From Castor canadensis (taxonomy: Eukaryota; Chordata; Mammalia; Rodentia; Castoridae): a stretch of DNA of 64,000 nt. Location of the stretch: positions 15,346,001 through 15,410,000 of the forward strand of contig NC_133401.1 of the NCBI RefSeq assembly GCF_047511655.1, read 5' to 3'. The notes beneath the pieces are model-generated. The model was not told where the DNA came from, did no database searches, and was given only the letters and a program-made list of their open reading frames with translations. Of the stretch, positions 26,623 through 37,936 are shown piece by piece (position 1 is the stretch's first letter; each line of letters begins with the position of its first letter). The position numbers were made by a program, and so were the translations under genes.

Positions 26623-29600
26623 CTAATGTCCACATATGAGGGAGAACATACGATTTTTGGTCTTTTGAGCCAGGCTAACCTCACTCAGAATGATGTTCTC
26701 CAATTCCATCCATTTACCAGCGAATGATAACATTTCGTTCTTCTTCATGGCTGCATAAAATTCCATTGTGTATAGATACCACATTTTCTTAATCCATTCG
26801 TCAGTGCTGGGACATCTTGGCTGTTTCCATAACTTGGCTATTGTGAATAGTGCCGCAATAAACATGGATGTGCAGGTGCCTCTGGAGTAACAGTCTTTTG
26901 GGTATATCCCCAAGAGTGGTATTGCTGGATCAAATGGTAGATCGATGTCCATCTTTTTAAGTAGCCTCCAAATTTTTTTCCAGAGTGGTTGTACTAGTCT
27001 ACATTCCCACCAACAGTGTAAAAGGGTTCCTTTTTCCCCACATCCTCGCCAACACCTGTTGTTGGTGGTGTTGCTGATGATGGCTATTCTAACAGGGGTG
27101 AGGTGGAATCTTAGTGTGGTTTTAATTTGCATTTCCTTTATTGCTAGAGATGGTGAGCATTTTTTCATGTGTTTTCTGGCCATTTGAATTTCTTCTTTTG
27201 AGAAAGTTCTGTTTAGTTCACATGCCCATTTCTTTATTGGTTCATTAGTTTTGGGAGAATTTAGTTTTTTAAGTTCCCTGTATATTCTGGTTATCAGTCC
27301 TTTGTCTGATGTATAATTGGCAAATATTTTCTCCCACTCTGTGGGTGTTCTCTTCAGTTTAGAGACCATTTCTTTTGATGAACAGAAGCTTTTTAGTTTT
27401 ATGAGGTCCCATTTATCTATGCTATCTCTTAGTTGCTGTGCTGCTGGGGTTTCATTGAGAAAGTTTTTACCTATACCTACTAACTCCAGAGTATTTCCTA
27501 CTCTTTCTTGTATCAACTTAAGAGTTTGGGGTCTGATATTAAGATCCTTGATCCATTTTGAGTTAATCTTGGTATAGGGTGATATACATGGATCTAGTTT
27601 CAGTTTTTTGCAGACTGCTAACCAGTTTTCCCAGCAGTTTTTGTTGAAGAGGCTGCTATTTCTCCATCGTATATTTTTAGCTCCTTTGTCAAAGATAAGT
27701 TGCTCATAGTTGTGTGGCTTCATATCTGGATCCTCTATTCTGTTCCACTGGTCTTCATGTCTGTTTTTGTGCCAGTACCATGCTGTTTTTATTGTTATTG
27801 CTTTGTAATATAGTTTGAAGTCAGGTATTGTGATACTTCCTGCATTGTTCTTTTGACTGAGTATTGCCTTGGCTATTCGTGGCCTCTTGTGTTTCCATAT
27901 AAATTTCACAGTAGATTTTTCAATCTCTTTAATGAATGTCATTGGAATTTTGATGGGAATTGCATTAAACATGTAGATTACTTTGGGGAGTATCGACATT
28001 TTTACTATGTTGATTCTACCAATCCATGAGCATGGGAGATCTCTCCACTTTCTATAGTCTTCCTCAATCTCTTTCTTCAGAAGTGTATAGTTTTCCTTGT
28101 AGAGGTCTTTCACATCTTTTGTTAGGTTTACACCTAGGTATTTGATTTTTTTTGAGGCTATTGTAAATGGAATTGTTTTCATACATTCTTTTTCCGTTTG
28201 CTCATTGTTAGTGTATAGAAATGCTAATGATTTTTCTATGTTGATTTTATATCCTGCTACTTTGCTATAGCTATTGATGATGTCTAGAAGCTTCTGAGTA
28301 GAGTTTTTTGGGTCTTTAAGGTATAGGATCATGTCGTCTGCAAATAGGGATATTTTGACAGTTTCTTTACCTATTTGTATTCCTTTTATTCCTTCTTCTT
28401 GCCTAATTGCTCTGGCTAGGAATTCCAGTACTATGTTGAATAGGAGTGGAGATAGTGGGCATCCTTGTCTGGTTCCTGATTTTAGAGGGAACGGTTTTAA
28501 TTTTTCTCTGTTAAGTATAATGCTGGCTGTAGGTTTGTCATATATAGCTTTTATAATGTTGAGGAACTTTCCTTCTATTCCTAGTTTTCTTAGAGCTTTT
28601 ATCATGAAATGATGTTGGATCTTATCAAAGGCTTTTTCTGCATCTATTGAGATGATCAAGTGGTTTTTGTCTTTGCTTCTGTTAATGTGGTTTATTACGT
28701 TTATTGATTTTCGTATGTTGAACCACCCCTGCATCCCTGGGATGAAGCCTACTTGGTCGTGGTGAATAATCTTTTTGATGTTTTGTTGAATTCGGTTTGC
28801 CATTATTTTGTTGAGGATTTTTGCATCAATGTTCATTAAGGAGATTGGCCTATAGTTCTCCTTTTTGGAGGTGTCTTTGCCTGGTTTTGGGATAAGTGTA
28901 ATAGTGGCTTCATAAAATGTGTTTGGCAGTTTTCCTTCCCTTTCTATTTCATGGAACAGTTTAAGGAGGGTTGGTATCAGTTCTTCTTTAAAGGTCTGAT
29001 AGAATTCAGCAGAGAATCCATCAGGTCCTGGACTTTTCTTTTTGGGGAGACTCTTGATTGCTGCTTCAATTTCATTTTGTGTTATAGGTCTATTCAGGTG
29101 ATTAATTTCCTCTTGGTTCAGTTTTGGATGATCATATGTATCTAGAAATCTGTCCATTTCTTTTAGATTTTCAAATTTATTTGAATATAGGTTCTCAAAG
29201 TAGTCTCTGATGATTTCCTGGATTTCCATGGTGTTTGTTGTTATCTCCCCTTTTGCATTCCTGATTCTACTAATTTGGGTTTTTTCTCTCCTCATTTTAG
29301 TTAGGTTTGCCAGGGGTCTATCGATCTTGTTTATTTTTTCAAAGAACCAACTTTTTGTTTCATTAATTCTTTGTATGGTTTTTTTGGTTTCTATTTCGTT
29401 GATTTCAGCTCTTATTTTTATTATTTCTCTCCTTCTATTTGTTTTGGGATTTGCTTGTTCTTGTTTTTCTAGGAGTTTGAGATGTATCATTAGGTCATTG
29501 ATTTGGGATCTTTCAATCTTTTTAATATATGCACTCATGGCTATAAACTTTCCTCTCAAGACTGCCTTAGCTGTGTCCCATAGGTTCCGGTAGGTTGTGT

Positions 29601-30441
29601 TTTCATTTTCATTGACTTCTAGGAACTTTTTAATTTCCTCTTTTATTGCATCGATGATCCATTCTTCATTAAGTAATGAGTTATTTAGTTTCCAGCTGTT
29701 TGCATGTTTTTTGTCTTTACTTTTGTTGTTGAGTTCTACTTTTACTGCATTGTGGTCAGATAGTATGCACGGTATTATTTCTATTTTCTTATATTTGCTG
29801 AGGCTTGCTTTGTGCCCTAGGATATGATCTATTTTGGAGAAGGTTCCATGGGCTGCTGAGAAGAATGTATATTGTGTAGAGGTTGGATGAAATGTTCTAT
29901 AGACATCTACTAGGTCCACTTGATCTATTGCATATTTTAGATCTTGGATTTCTTTATTGAGTTTTTGTTTGGATGACCTATCTATTGATGATAATGGAGT
30001 GTTAAAGTCTCCCACAACCACTGTGTTGGCGTTTATATATGCTTTTAGGTCTTTTAGGGTATGTTTGATGAAATTGGGTGCGTTGACATTGGGTGCGTAC
30101 AGATTGATGATTATTATTTCCTTTTGGTCTATTTCCCCTTTTATTAGTATGGAATGTCCTTCTTTGTCTCGTTTGATCAATGTAGGTTTGAAGTCTACTT
30201 TGTCAGAGATAAGTATTGCTACTCCTGCTTGTTTTCGGGGGCCATTGGCTTGGTAAATCTTCTTCCAGCCTTTCATCCTAAGCATATGCTTATTTCTGTC
30301 GGTGAGATGAGTCTCCTGTAAGCAACAAATTGTTGGATCTTCTTTTTTAATCCATTTTGTCAAACGGTGTCTTTTGATGGGTGAATTAAGTCCATTAACA
30401 TTAAGTGTTAGTACTGATAGGTATGTGGTGATTCCTGCCAT
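26623..30441 (-). CDS. L1 ORF2p: endonuclease-reverse transcriptase
   Basis: An uninterrupted 1,272-codon frame, the length usual for mammalian L1 ORF2p (about 1,275). It provides the nick and cDNA synthesis for target-primed reverse transcription. The endonuclease domain keeps every catalytic position: N14, E43, Y115, D145, N147, T192, D205, and the SDH at 228-230. The reverse transcriptase active site F-A-D-D lies at residues 700-703 (28333-28344). The C-terminal cysteine motif begins at C1130 as C-x3-C-x7-H-x4-C. It starts about 50 bp after ORF1 ends, as in other bicistronic L1s. No stop, frameshift or lost key residue was seen. Confidence 0.95.
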   Translation of the reverse strand: MAGITTYLSVLTLNVNGLNSPIKRHRLTKWIKKEDPTICCLQETHLTDRNKHMLRMKGWKKIYQANGPRKQAGVAILISDKVDFKPTLIKRDKEGHSILIKGEIDQKEIIIINLYAPNVNAPNFIKHTLKDLKAYINANTVVVGDFNTPLSSIDRSSKQKLNKEIQDLKYAIDQVDLVDVYRTFHPTSTQYTFFSAAHGTFSKIDHILGHKASLSKYKKIEIIPCILSDHNAVKVELNNKSKDKKHANSWKLNNSLLNEEWIIDAIKEEIKKFLEVNENENTTYRNLWDTAKAVLRGKFIAMSAYIKKIERSQINDLMIHLKLLEKQEQANPKTNRRREIIKIRAEINEIETKKTIQRINETKSWFFEKINKIDRPLANLTKMRREKTQISRIRNAKGEITTNTMEIQEIIRDYFENLYSNKFENLKEMDRFLDTYDHPKLNQEEINHLNRPITQNEIEAAIKSLPKKKSPGPDGFSAEFYQTFKEELIPTLLKLFHEIEREGKLPNTFYEATITLIPKPGKDTSKKENYRPISLMNIDAKILNKIMANRIQQNIKKIIHHDQVGFIPGMQGWFNIRKSINVINHINRSKDKNHLIISIDAEKAFDKIQHHFMIKALRKLGIEGKFLNIIKAIYDKPTASIILNREKLKPFPLKSGTRQGCPLSPLLFNIVLEFLARAIRQEEGIKGIQIGKETVKISLFADDMILYLKDPKNSTQKLLDIINSYSKVAGYKINIEKSLAFLYTNNEQTEKECMKTIPFTIASKKIKYLGVNLTKDVKDLYKENYTLLKKEIEEDYRKWRDLPCSWIGRINIVKMSILPKVIYMFNAIPIKIPMTFIKEIEKSTVKFIWKHKRPRIAKAILSQKNNAGSITIPDFKLYYKAITIKTAWYWHKNRHEDQWNRIEDPDMKPHNYEQLIFDKGAKNIRWRNSSLFNKNCWENWLAVCKKLKLDPCISPYTKINSKWIKDLNIRPQTLKLIQERVGNTLELVGIGKNFLNETPAAQQLRDSIDKWDLIKLKSFCSSKEMVSKLKRTPTEWEKIFANYTSDKGLITRIYRELKKLNSPKTNEPIKKWACELNRTFSKEEIQMARKHMKKCSPSLAIKEMQIKTTLRFHLTPVRIAIISNTTNNRCWRGCGEKGTLLHCWWECRLVQPLWKKIWRLLKKMDIDLPFDPAIPLLGIYPKDCYSRGTCTSMFIAALFTIAKLWKQPRCPSTDEWIKKMWYLYTMEFYAAMKKNEMLSFAGKWMELENIILSEVSLAQKTKNRMFSLICGH

Positions 30442-30491
30442 TTAGTTATCTTAGTTGTTTGAAAGTTTGATTGTGTGTACCTAACTTGATG

Positions 30492-31694
30492 TTACTCTCT
30501 ACTGTCTTGCTTTTTCTTATCCTGTGGTTTGGTGCTGCCTGCCTTTTCATGGTTAAGTTGGGTGTCACTTTCTGTGTGCAGGATCCCTTGCAGAATCTTT
30601 TGTAATGGTGGCTTTGTGGTCACATATTGTTTTAGTTTCTGCTTATCATGGAAGACTTTTATTGCTCCATCTATTTTGAATGATAGCTTTGCTGGGTAGA
30701 GTATCCTGGGGTTGAAGTTATTTTCATTCAGTGCCCGGAAGATCTCACCCCACGCTCTTCTTGCTTTTAATGTTTCTGTTGAGAAGTCTGCTGTTATTTT
30801 GATGGGTTTACCTTTGTATGTTACTTGTTTTTTCTCTCTTGCAGCCTTCAATATTCTTTCCTTAGTTTCTGAACTTGTTGTTTTAATGATGATATGTCGT
30901 GGAGTAGTTCTATTTTGATCTGGTCTGTTTGGTGTCCTGGAGGCCTCTTGCATTTGTATGGGAATATCTTTCTCTAGATTTGGGAAATTTTCCATTATTA
31001 TTTTGTTGAATATATTACGCATTCCCTTCGCTTGCACCTCTTCTCCTTCTTCGATACCCATGATTCTCAAGTTTGGTCTTTTGATGGAGTCGGTGAGTTC
31101 TTGCATTTTCTTTTCACAGGTCTTGAGTTGTTTAATTAATAGTTCTTCGGTTTTTCCTTTAATTACCATTTCATCTTCAAGTTCTGAGATTCTGTCTTCT
31201 GTTTGTTCTATTCTGCTGGATTGGCTTTCCGTTTTGTTTTGCAGTTCTGTTTCGTTCTTTTTTCTGAGGTTTTCCATATCCTGGCTGTTTTCTTCTTTAT
31301 TGTTGTCTATTTTTGTCCTGAGTTCATTTATCCATTTATTCATTGTGTTCTCTCTTTCACTTTGGTGTTTATACAGTGCTTCTATGGTTTCCTTTATTTC
31401 TTCTTTTGCTTTTTCAAATTCTCTATTTTTATTGTCTTGGAATTTCTTGAGTGTCTCCTGTACATTTTGGTTGACCCTATCCAGTATCATCTCTATAAAA
31501 TTCTCATTGAGTACTTGTAGTATGTCTTCTTTTAAATTATTCTTGTAGGCTTCATTGGGTCCTTTGGCATAGTTTATCTTCATTTTGTTGGAGTCTGGCT
31601 CTGAGTTTCTGTTCTCTTCATTCCCCTCTGGTTCCTGTACTAATTTTTTGCTGTGGGGAAACTGGTTTCCTTGTTTTTTCTGTCTTCCTGTCAT
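30492..31694 (-). CDS. L1 ORF1p: RNA-binding coiled-coil protein
   Basis: A 400-codon frame encoding the L1 ORF1 protein, which trimerises and coats L1 RNA as a chaperone. I choose the Met at 31692-31694 (MTGRQKKQG...), because the 60 residues upstream in the open frame are hydrophobic and do not fit the family. After a short basic N-terminus comes a long Glu/Lys-rich coiled coil, then an RRM beginning near KRPNLRIMGI. A C-terminal domain (RRAWGEIFRALNENNF) and a basic tail follow. It is longer than human ORF1p (338 residues) but fits the longer rodent versions. Confidence 0.93.
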   Translation of the reverse strand: MTGRQKKQGNQFPHSKKLVQEPEGNEENRNSEPDSNKMKINYAKGPNEAYKNNLKEDILQVLNENFIEMILDRVNQNVQETLKKFQDNKNREFEKAKEEIKETIEALYKHQSERENTMNKWINELRTKIDNNKEENSQDMENLRKKNETELQNKTESQSSRIEQTEDRISELEDEMVIKGKTEELLIKQLKTCEKKMQELTDSIKRPNLRIMGIEEGEEVQAKGMRNIFNKIIMENFPNLEKDIPIQMQEASRTPNRPDQNRTTPRHIIIKTTSSETKERILKAAREKKQVTYKGKPIKITADFSTETLKARRAWGEIFRALNENNFNPRILYPAKLSFKIDGAIKVFHDKQKLKQYVTTKPPLQKILQGILHTESDTQLNHEKAGSTKPQDKKKQDSRE

Positions 31695-33151
31695 TGTCCT
31701 TGGTGTTGTTACTGTCCCTGTACTGTGTGTAATTAAGTATTTTCTAGTTTGTAATAATAACAATGGTAATATTGAGAACGGAAGAGTGAGCTGAGATGGA
31801 AAGCAAGAAGTTAAAGAAAAGGGGAAAACAAATATACAGACAAGAGGGAGAAAGCAGAACAAGGTATCAGACAAGAGAGTTTCAAAGGTATAAACAGGGA
31901 GTGTTAGTGTACTAATCGACAGTAAGCTGAACAGACAATAGAGAGACAGAGAGAGGATTGGAAATCAAAGATAAAAAAATAAAAAATAAGTATATGAAAG
32001 TAATATCTATTTATAAAAATGAATTAAAATAAAATGGAAAATAGGAAATTAAAAAAAAAAACCAAAAAACTTCCAAGTTTATATGCAATGCAATTTCAGT
32101 CTTAATAATTTGGATGTCCGTCTTAATCTCCAGTCCTGGAGTTGGTGCCTCAGATGTTGTTCTGTAGTTGTCTCATCAAAGGGGATGCATAAAGTAGAAC
32201 AAAACTACACTCACACACACACAGAAGAAAAAATAAAAAAAAAGCCCCACCAAGTGTCCCCAGTTCAAATGCAATAGTTTCAGTAAGTTTTTCGGCTTGC
32301 AGGTGTAATTCGGTTGTTCTCTCATCAAAGGTAGGGAGAAAAAGAAAAAAAAGCGTCTGGAGACAGTTCTGAGAGTGGTATCTGCAACTGTGGCTTGCCT
32401 GCCTGCTGCTCTCAGCCTGTAGCTGGCGGCGTTATTTATGCAGATCTCTGGGGTGAGCTTAGCACTCACCTGGTCCCACAGGCTTTGTTTGCTCAGAGTT
32501 CTCCTGTGCGGGGGAGGGGGGCCTCTGCTACAGGCTTTTCCCTTTCCAAGCACTGGGAAAGGCGACACTGCCCCGCGTTGTCAGGCCTGCGTGTTTATTT
32601 ACAGTTCACGTGGGAAGTGGGTCTTCCCTCCTCTCACAAGCGTCCCTGCTCCTGGTTGCTGGTGCGCCCCGCTCCCGCCAGAGCCTCTCCGGCCCGCCCG
32701 GCTTGTTTATTTACAGTCCCGGGAAGGATTCCCTTCCCCCAATCTTCAGCGCTCAGGGCGCCCCACCCTCTTTCCAGCGTGTCTTAACTGTTCTTATTGC
32801 TTAGTACTCAGTTTCTCTTTTTTTCCCGGGTGGAGGTCAGTCTGTCCAGGGGGCTATGCTGCTCTGGCCCAGGCTTGTCTGTGGGGGAACCGCGGTACCG
32901 AGAAGCTCACCTGGTCCGCGTCTTCCCAAGCCGTATGGGCGCCGGCCACTGGCGGCCCCGGGGCCCTCCTCGGTTCTCCGTTTAACGTGAAGTGGAGATG
33001 CTCTGCGCCGGCTGGAGATGTGGAGGAGTCAAAGTTATGCCTTTTCTCGGTGATTATGCCTGCAAAGTGTGTCTCCAGCGTCTCTCCAAGATTTCACTAT
33101 AGGAGGGTCGCTTTCTGCTTCCTCCCTCTAGCCGCCATCTTGGAAATCTAT
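31695..33151 (-). promoter_or_regulatory. L1 5' UTR / internal promoter
   Basis: The GC-rich part (about 32390-33150) is dense in CpG compared with the surrounding DNA. At its sense 5' end is a YY1-type CAAGATGGCGGC. A ~285-codon open frame runs antisense through it on the + strand (32438-33295), but I do not count it as a gene. The A-rich part nearer ORF1 (31900-32060) has oligo-A tracts. Confidence 0.8.
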
Positions 33152-33163
33152 CTGAGGTTTTCT
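33152..33163. repeat. Right target-site duplication of the full-length L1
   Basis: CTGAGGTTTTCT, identical to 26108-26119. Confidence 0.9.
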
Positions 33164-34300
33164 ATTATCAGAATTTCCTCTCGCTCTCACACTAAGGGAT
33201 CAGGCTCCTCTTTTAGCAGTTTGGAATATAATATTTTGGTTTTAAGAACAAACATAGGCTTCTACCCAAAGCCTACAACACCCAGTCAATCCTAAGAATT
33301 TTTGAAATTCCCTCTTCATTAGAGGCAGGGGCATGCTAGTAATCCCCTCTATCCTCTCAGGGCTCAGTCTATATCTCCCTTTACTGATCAGGTGTCCCAG
33401 ATATCTCACCTCTTCCTCTACAAACTGTAATTTAGTTTTTGAGAACTTTAGTCCTTGGTGGCCCAGAAAACTTAGAAGATTGACCATGACATTAGTCACC
33501 TCTTTTTCAGTAAGTCCAGACAACAGAAGACCATCTACATGTTATAATAAATTTATCTGGGGAGAGAGAGAAAATTCTTCCAGTACTCATTCTAAAATTT
33601 GGCTGAACAATTTTGGAGAATCAGTGAAACTTTGGAGGACTGTCCATCTATATTGTTGTTTTGTGCAGTCTGGGAGTCCTCCCATTCAAATGCAAAGATG
33701 TCCCTGCTATCCTTCGCTAGACAGCAGGCTTTTAAAATCCACCACACTAAAGCATTGATGGTCAGGGGGAGATCTTGCTGAGAAGAGTATAGGGATTTGG
33801 AATTACAGGTTGTCTGCGGTGAAATATTTGGTTGATAGCCCTGAGATCCTACACTAGCTGATAGGATCCATCTGATTTCCTTACTGGTAGGATACAAGTG
33901 TTAAAGGAGGACATGTAAGGTTCCAGAAGGCCATCCATTAACACTCTCACTTATGGGGATTCAGACCTAATCTCCCCTCTAGGGAATGGGGTATTGTCTC
34001 CTCTGTACTTTTATATTGGTTTTTTTTTTTTTAGGTCAATGTTGATTGGGGGGATTTGTAATTCTACTCTGTTTCCCCCTTTAGTCCAAACCTGGGGAAG
34101 GATTCGGCTCTCAATTTTCACAGTCATCAAATTTAAAGAAATCTCAAAATTCTTTTTGGCCACTTTTATTCCCATTCCCAATTTACACATTAAATCCCTT
34201 CCCAACTGGTCGGCTCCAGCCTCAGGTACAAAAGGGAGGCTGACCCATGTTACCCTGTCTTGGAATTTCACTGAATGTGCTCAAAAAGAGGAATATTGAA
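33164..34300 (-). pseudogene. RT and protease region of pol, ERV copy 2 (5' part, beyond the L1)
   Basis: Minus strand. The frame 33242-33523 has an RT thumb segment (LKFSKTKLQFVEEEVRYLGH, then LSPERIEGI). The frame 33592-33897 has palm/finger remnants (WILSASVGSQGYQPN, FAFEWED). At 34011-34271 a GADQLGRDLMCKLGMGI segment corresponds to the protease C-terminal/RT start junction. Multiple stops. The reading resumes on the other side of the L1 at 26107, showing that the L1 landed within pol. Confidence 0.8.
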
Positions 34301-35613
34301 TTCCTCTTCCTTTACCTTGGAATGAGAGCCATTCTGGAGAAAGAGAGAGAGACCCGAGGGGGGGAAGCAGAGTGAGGGATCATTGAGTCACCCCAGAGTC
34401 CACCAAAAATGTAAGCTCTTTTTCTTTGGGTCCTACTTTTAAATTTATCAAGGGTTCTCTGTAGGACCCACCCAAATAAAAGAACCTCTCACACCCTATT
34501 CCTCCTCAAAGATCATAAGGGGTAATTATCCTTTCTTCCTTTTCAACTCAGGACATTTTATCCGAAATGTCCCATTTCCCCACATCGATGACATTTGTTT
34601 TCTTTCTTTCCCCCTGGGGTCGGTGAACCCTGCCCTCCTTTCCGAGGCTTTTGAGAGGGTTTGTATTTTGCTCCTTGAGAAGCATTTTTCTCTCTACTGG
34701 CCTGCTTCAGAGTGGAGAGCATAATCTTAGCCTTTTCCTTTTTGTTTCTTCATCCCATCTTACACACACCCTTTGTGCTTCTCTTAAGAACTCATCTAAC
34801 ATCTTGCCTTTCCAGTTTTCTATTTTTTGCGATTTTTAGTTTTATCATCATTCCCTGATTTTAGAGGGACTAGGACTATAGGGCCCCATCTCCAACAGAG
34901 AGCACATTCAATTTCTTATTGGCTCCCTGAGCTTTTATCATTAACACATTCAATCGGTAATTGACAGACCCAGTCCTCATCCGACCCAAATTTTGACCAG
35001 AAGCCTGCTGATTTGAGGATGGGTCCCTGAGTCCAAATAAAACAGCCGTATTTAATCATCTGTTGCTTCTTTTTTGATCCTCAGGTTATTGGACCAGTAT
35101 CTTAACATTTGTCCTAAGGGGTGCTTGAAGGGATTTTATTTGTGGATCCATTTTCCCCACAGCTCTTTTTACTGATGTTCTTGCACATCCTGGTCTATCT
35201 GGCTGGTGAGAGAACCCGGTAGCTGTTCGCCCTCCCTAATTTCCAAGTGGCATCTCAAACGCTACCTCAAGTGCTTTGGATGCTATCCAGTAGAGGGCGC
35301 TACTTACCAATAGACTGGTCAGTACAAATCCCTGACTAGGGCCTTGTCAGCTGGAAAGCTCTGTGAAGCTGCCTGGTTACCTACAGAACTGTGAATCGGC
35401 CTCCGCACTCACTTCGTGTCTTAGACATGTCTCACTCACTCTCACACAACCTCCAAGACCCCTGCCACCAAGGAATACTTTGCCATCCAATGGCGTTTCT
35501 TACCTTGGCCTATGCATAGGATTGCTTGACCACCATGGTAGGTGGGCCCTTCTTCCCTGCATTGCTGAGAATCAAGACCCAGGAATGAGTCCCCAGTCCA
35601 GGGGTGTCGGTTG
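34301..35613 (-). pseudogene. gag and leader remnant, ERV copy 2
   Basis: A nucleocapsid-like knuckle is visible around 34553-34595 on the minus strand as C-H-R-C-G-E-M-G-H-F-G. A stop and a one-base shift follow before the last cysteine. The upstream sequence contains only short frames, so matrix and capsid cannot be delimited. The leader reaches to the primer site at 35614. Confidence 0.55.
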
Positions 35614-35630
35614 CCTGATGCACTGCACCA
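35614..35630 (-). promoter_or_regulatory. Primer binding site of ERV copy 2
   Basis: The minus strand reads TGGTGCAGTGCATCAGG four bases inside the LTR. TGGTGC fits histidine- or phenylalanine-tRNA primers, with histidine the better partial match. It differs from the site in copy 1, supporting a separate lineage. Confidence 0.45.
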
Positions 35631-35634
35631 AATT

Positions 35635-36007
35635 TGTTAGTAATGAATATTCCAGCTAAAGACACAGGAGCAAAGAATTGTCTCAGCAACACAAACCTTT
35701 ACTTCTGGCCAGAAGGGTGCCAGCCTGCACGTGGGCAAAACCAGCACAAAGGGGATGGGCATTTCATTTCCCCTTATATTCTTGACCTGAATAGCCTGCC
35801 TCTTGACTGGATGGCCCAGACTGAAAGTTCACACTCTTCCCAACCAGCTGAAGTTCTATGCCTACTTGGGAGATGTGTTAAGATATACAGTGTAGTGAGT
35901 AATTCTCGTTGGCAGAGGGGGGGTCAGAGGAATCCAGACTAAGAAGCTGGAAATATAGGCAATTAAAATGGTGACATACATTTTGACAGAAAAGAATTAT
36001 TTTCTCA
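35635..36007 (-). repeat. 5' LTR of ERV copy 2
   Basis: Pairs with 21667-22009 throughout. It carries a ~30-bp stretch near 35745-35780 that the other LTR lacks. Confidence 0.87.
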
Positions 36008-36269
36008 CCATGGCAAACTGAGTTGTATGGAAACAGTTATACTACTGACTTCATGCAGTGGTCATGGGAGTGTGAACTGATACAGTCATGGGAGTGTGAA
36101 CTGATACAGAACTGCAGTAAAATGCAGTTGTTTGTAAATGTAAGTAAACGTACATGCTATGAACCGATGCACTTCTGGATATGTGTCCTAAATAAATATT
36201 CATACATTTATAGAAAGGCATTCCTATCATTGTGCCATGGAAGAGGAGATAGATAAAATGTTGTGGGTA
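36008..36269. other. Spacer, no gene seen
   Basis: Contains a short imperfect tandem repeat of the TCATGGGAGTGTGAACTGATACAG type (about 36063-36112, two copies). No coding segment with splice context. Confidence 0.4.
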
Positions 36270-36412
36270 GATCCAGGTGTGATGGTATATGCATGTAATC
36301 TGAGTGCTCAGGAGGCATGGGCAGAAGGATCATAAGTTCAAGGCCAGTCTGGGCTACATAGTGACTTCCAGGACAACTTGTGCTACACTACAGGACCCTG
36401 TCTTAAAAACAA
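36270..36412 (+). repeat. B1-type SINE
   Basis: GGTGTGATGGTATATGCATG, CTCAGGAGGCATGGGCAGAA, TTCAAGGCCAGTCTGGGCTA and CCCTGTCTTAAAAACAAG in order match a near full-length B1. Confidence 0.88.
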
Positions 36413-36767
36413 GTAAAATGAGTTTTATAAAAATAGAATTTTATAAGAATAGATTTATGAATCTTTAAAACATACTACTGAATGAGAATAAAAATTTAGT
36501 TTTGTTACATAATATCATTTACATAAATTAAAAATGTGTACAAAACCATATCCCACACATTTTGCACAAGATAAGTAAATCAAATTAAAATAATACCTTA
36601 TGGAATAGGAGGGAGAATGAGACTGTCCTATAGGAAATAGGAAGAAATAAATAAAAAATAAAATTATTGTATAATATTTTCTGACATTTTATCTAGGATT
36701 TCAATTTAATTGCACTGGAAAAATGTCCTGCAAGTTGCTTTAAAGTTTTCCACCAAAAATTTCTGTT

Positions 36768-37056
36768 ATCTCAGCATGGTGGATCATGCATGTAATCCTA
36801 GTGAAGATCAGGAGGATCTCAGTTCAAGACCAGCCTGGGCCAATAAAAAAAGCTACATTTCGGGGGGATGTGTCTCTTATCCCAGCTACATGGAAAGCAT
36901 AAATAGGAGGACTGAGTCCAGGCTGGCCCAGGCATAAATGAGAGACAGCATTTTAAAAATACTAACCCAAAAAGCATGGGATGTGGCTCAAGTGGTAGAA
37001 TGCCTGCCTGGCAAGCACCAGGCCCTGAGTTCAAACCCACATACTGCCAGAAAACA
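36768..37056 (+). repeat. Composite SINE cluster (B1-like plus ID-like)
   Basis: CAGCATGGTGGATCATGCAT and GTTCAAGACCAGCCTGGGCC start a 7SL-like unit. A second partial 7SL-like unit follows (TCTCTTATCCCAGCTACATG), then the ID half (TGTGGCTCAAGTGGTAGAAT, CCCTGAGTTCAAACCC). Confidence 0.82.
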
Positions 37057-37739
37057 TGTTAAGTGAGATTGGGCTAAAAGTAACAAGATATCCTTGTCGA
37101 CACACATAGGAAGAAATTAATGAAAGGTGTGAGGATTAGAAAAGAAGCAAAACTGTATTATTCAGATGACAAGAATAATTGCATACCTAAGAAATCTAAA
37201 ATGACTTGAAGACAAGGACCAGAATTGACAACTAGGTTTCGCCACATTGCTGGATAAATTCTGTCAGAAGTGCTTGTATCCAGCATCCCATTTGCTTGCT
37301 CAGAGAGAGATTTTTTCAACATTTTATCATTATTATGTGTAATTGTTGTATAAGTTTATTTTAGTTAAAATTTTTTTTATTAATGTGCATTTGTTGTACA
37401 GGGAAGTTTATTTTAGTTTTAAGTGCCATTTCCCTACTTTACATATATTTTCAACTGTCTCACTATTGACATTTCTTATGTTGCTTTACTTTTTAGTTAT
37501 GTTCCTTTTTAAAAAAATCTCTGATACTGATGTCAGTTTTTTCTTGGTTGCTCTTAGCATATTTAGTCAATGTGGTTATTTTATTCAGAGAATGATCTTT
37601 TGGTTCTTCTTATATGTATTTATTTTTAATTGACACATAATAATTGTACGTATTTATAAGTTACAGTGGGATATTTAGTATCCAATACGTAATGATCAGA
37701 TCAAGGTAATTTACTCATTTACCACCATGAGCCTTTTCT
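37057..37739. other. Intergenic, with probable ancient L1 3' fragment
   Basis: The AT-rich segment near 37620-37735 (TGACACATAATAATTGTACG, then TAATGATCAGATCAAGGTAA) resembles the 3' part of old mammalian L1 elements. No gene seen. Confidence 0.4.
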
Positions 37740-37936
37740 TTTCTTTTTTTTGCGGTACTGGTGTTTGTACTCAGGGCCTACCCCTAGAGCCAACACCTAG
37801 AGCCACTCCATCGGCCCTTTTTTTGTAATGGGTTTTTTCAAGATAGGGCCTCAAGCACATTTGCTGGGGTTGGCTCTGAACCTTGATCTTCCTTAGTAGC
37901 TGGGATTACAGGTGTGAGCCACTATCTTCTGGCACC
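37740..37936 (-). repeat. Composite SINE (B1-like/ID-like), diverged
   Basis: TTTTTTTGCGGTACTGGTGT and CTAGAGCCACTCCATCGGCC form the ID half. GGGTTTTTTCAAGATAGGGC and GGATTACAGGTGTGAGCCAC form the 7SL-like half. Confidence 0.8.

Larger units (their letters stand above)
26120..33151 (-). mobile_element. Full-length L1 retrotransposon with both ORFs intact
   Basis: Minus-strand LINE-1 of about 7.0 kb. The poly(A) tail appears as poly-T at 26120-26138, followed by a ~480-bp 3' UTR with a C-rich (G-rich on the sense strand) tract at 26190-26252. Intact ORF2 (26623-30441) and ORF1 (30492-31694) follow, then a ~1.45-kb CpG-rich 5' UTR that starts within about 10 bp of the target duplication. The sense 5' end carries CAAGATGGCGGC (33131-33142), the YY1-type site known to position L1 transcription. 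Twelve-base target duplications flank it. Nothing visible prevents retrotransposition, so it is a candidate active copy and clearly younger than the provirus it sits in. Confidence 0.93.
21667..36007 (-). mobile_element. Class I (gammaretrovirus-like) provirus, ERV copy 2, split by a full-length L1
   Basis: Minus-strand provirus with related LTRs at 21667-22009 and 35635-36007. Inside are a polypurine tract, env, integrase, RNase H and the reverse transcriptase C-terminal part up to 26107. Pol then resumes at 33164 after a nested L1, with more reverse transcriptase, protease and gag remnants, and a primer site. Without the L1 it is about 7.3 kb. Flanks read CCACGGC (21660-21666) and CCATGGC (36008-36014). 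Seven bases is not a normal retroviral duplication size, so I leave the target site open. The LTRs agree better than those of copy 1, apart from a ~30-bp length difference near 35745-35780. Confidence 0.88.

Noticed and set aside
26945..31794. Many hydrophobic open frames on the + strand opposite L1 ORF1 and ORF2
   Set aside because: They are antisense shadows of the intact L1 frames, whose A-rich sense strand produces T-rich, Phe/Leu-rich antisense frames.
32395..32985. Other + strand frames in the L1 5' UTR (32395-32787, 32610-32804, 32797-32985)
   Set aside because: GC-rich DNA has few stops; several overlapping frames are open at once, the pattern of chance frames.
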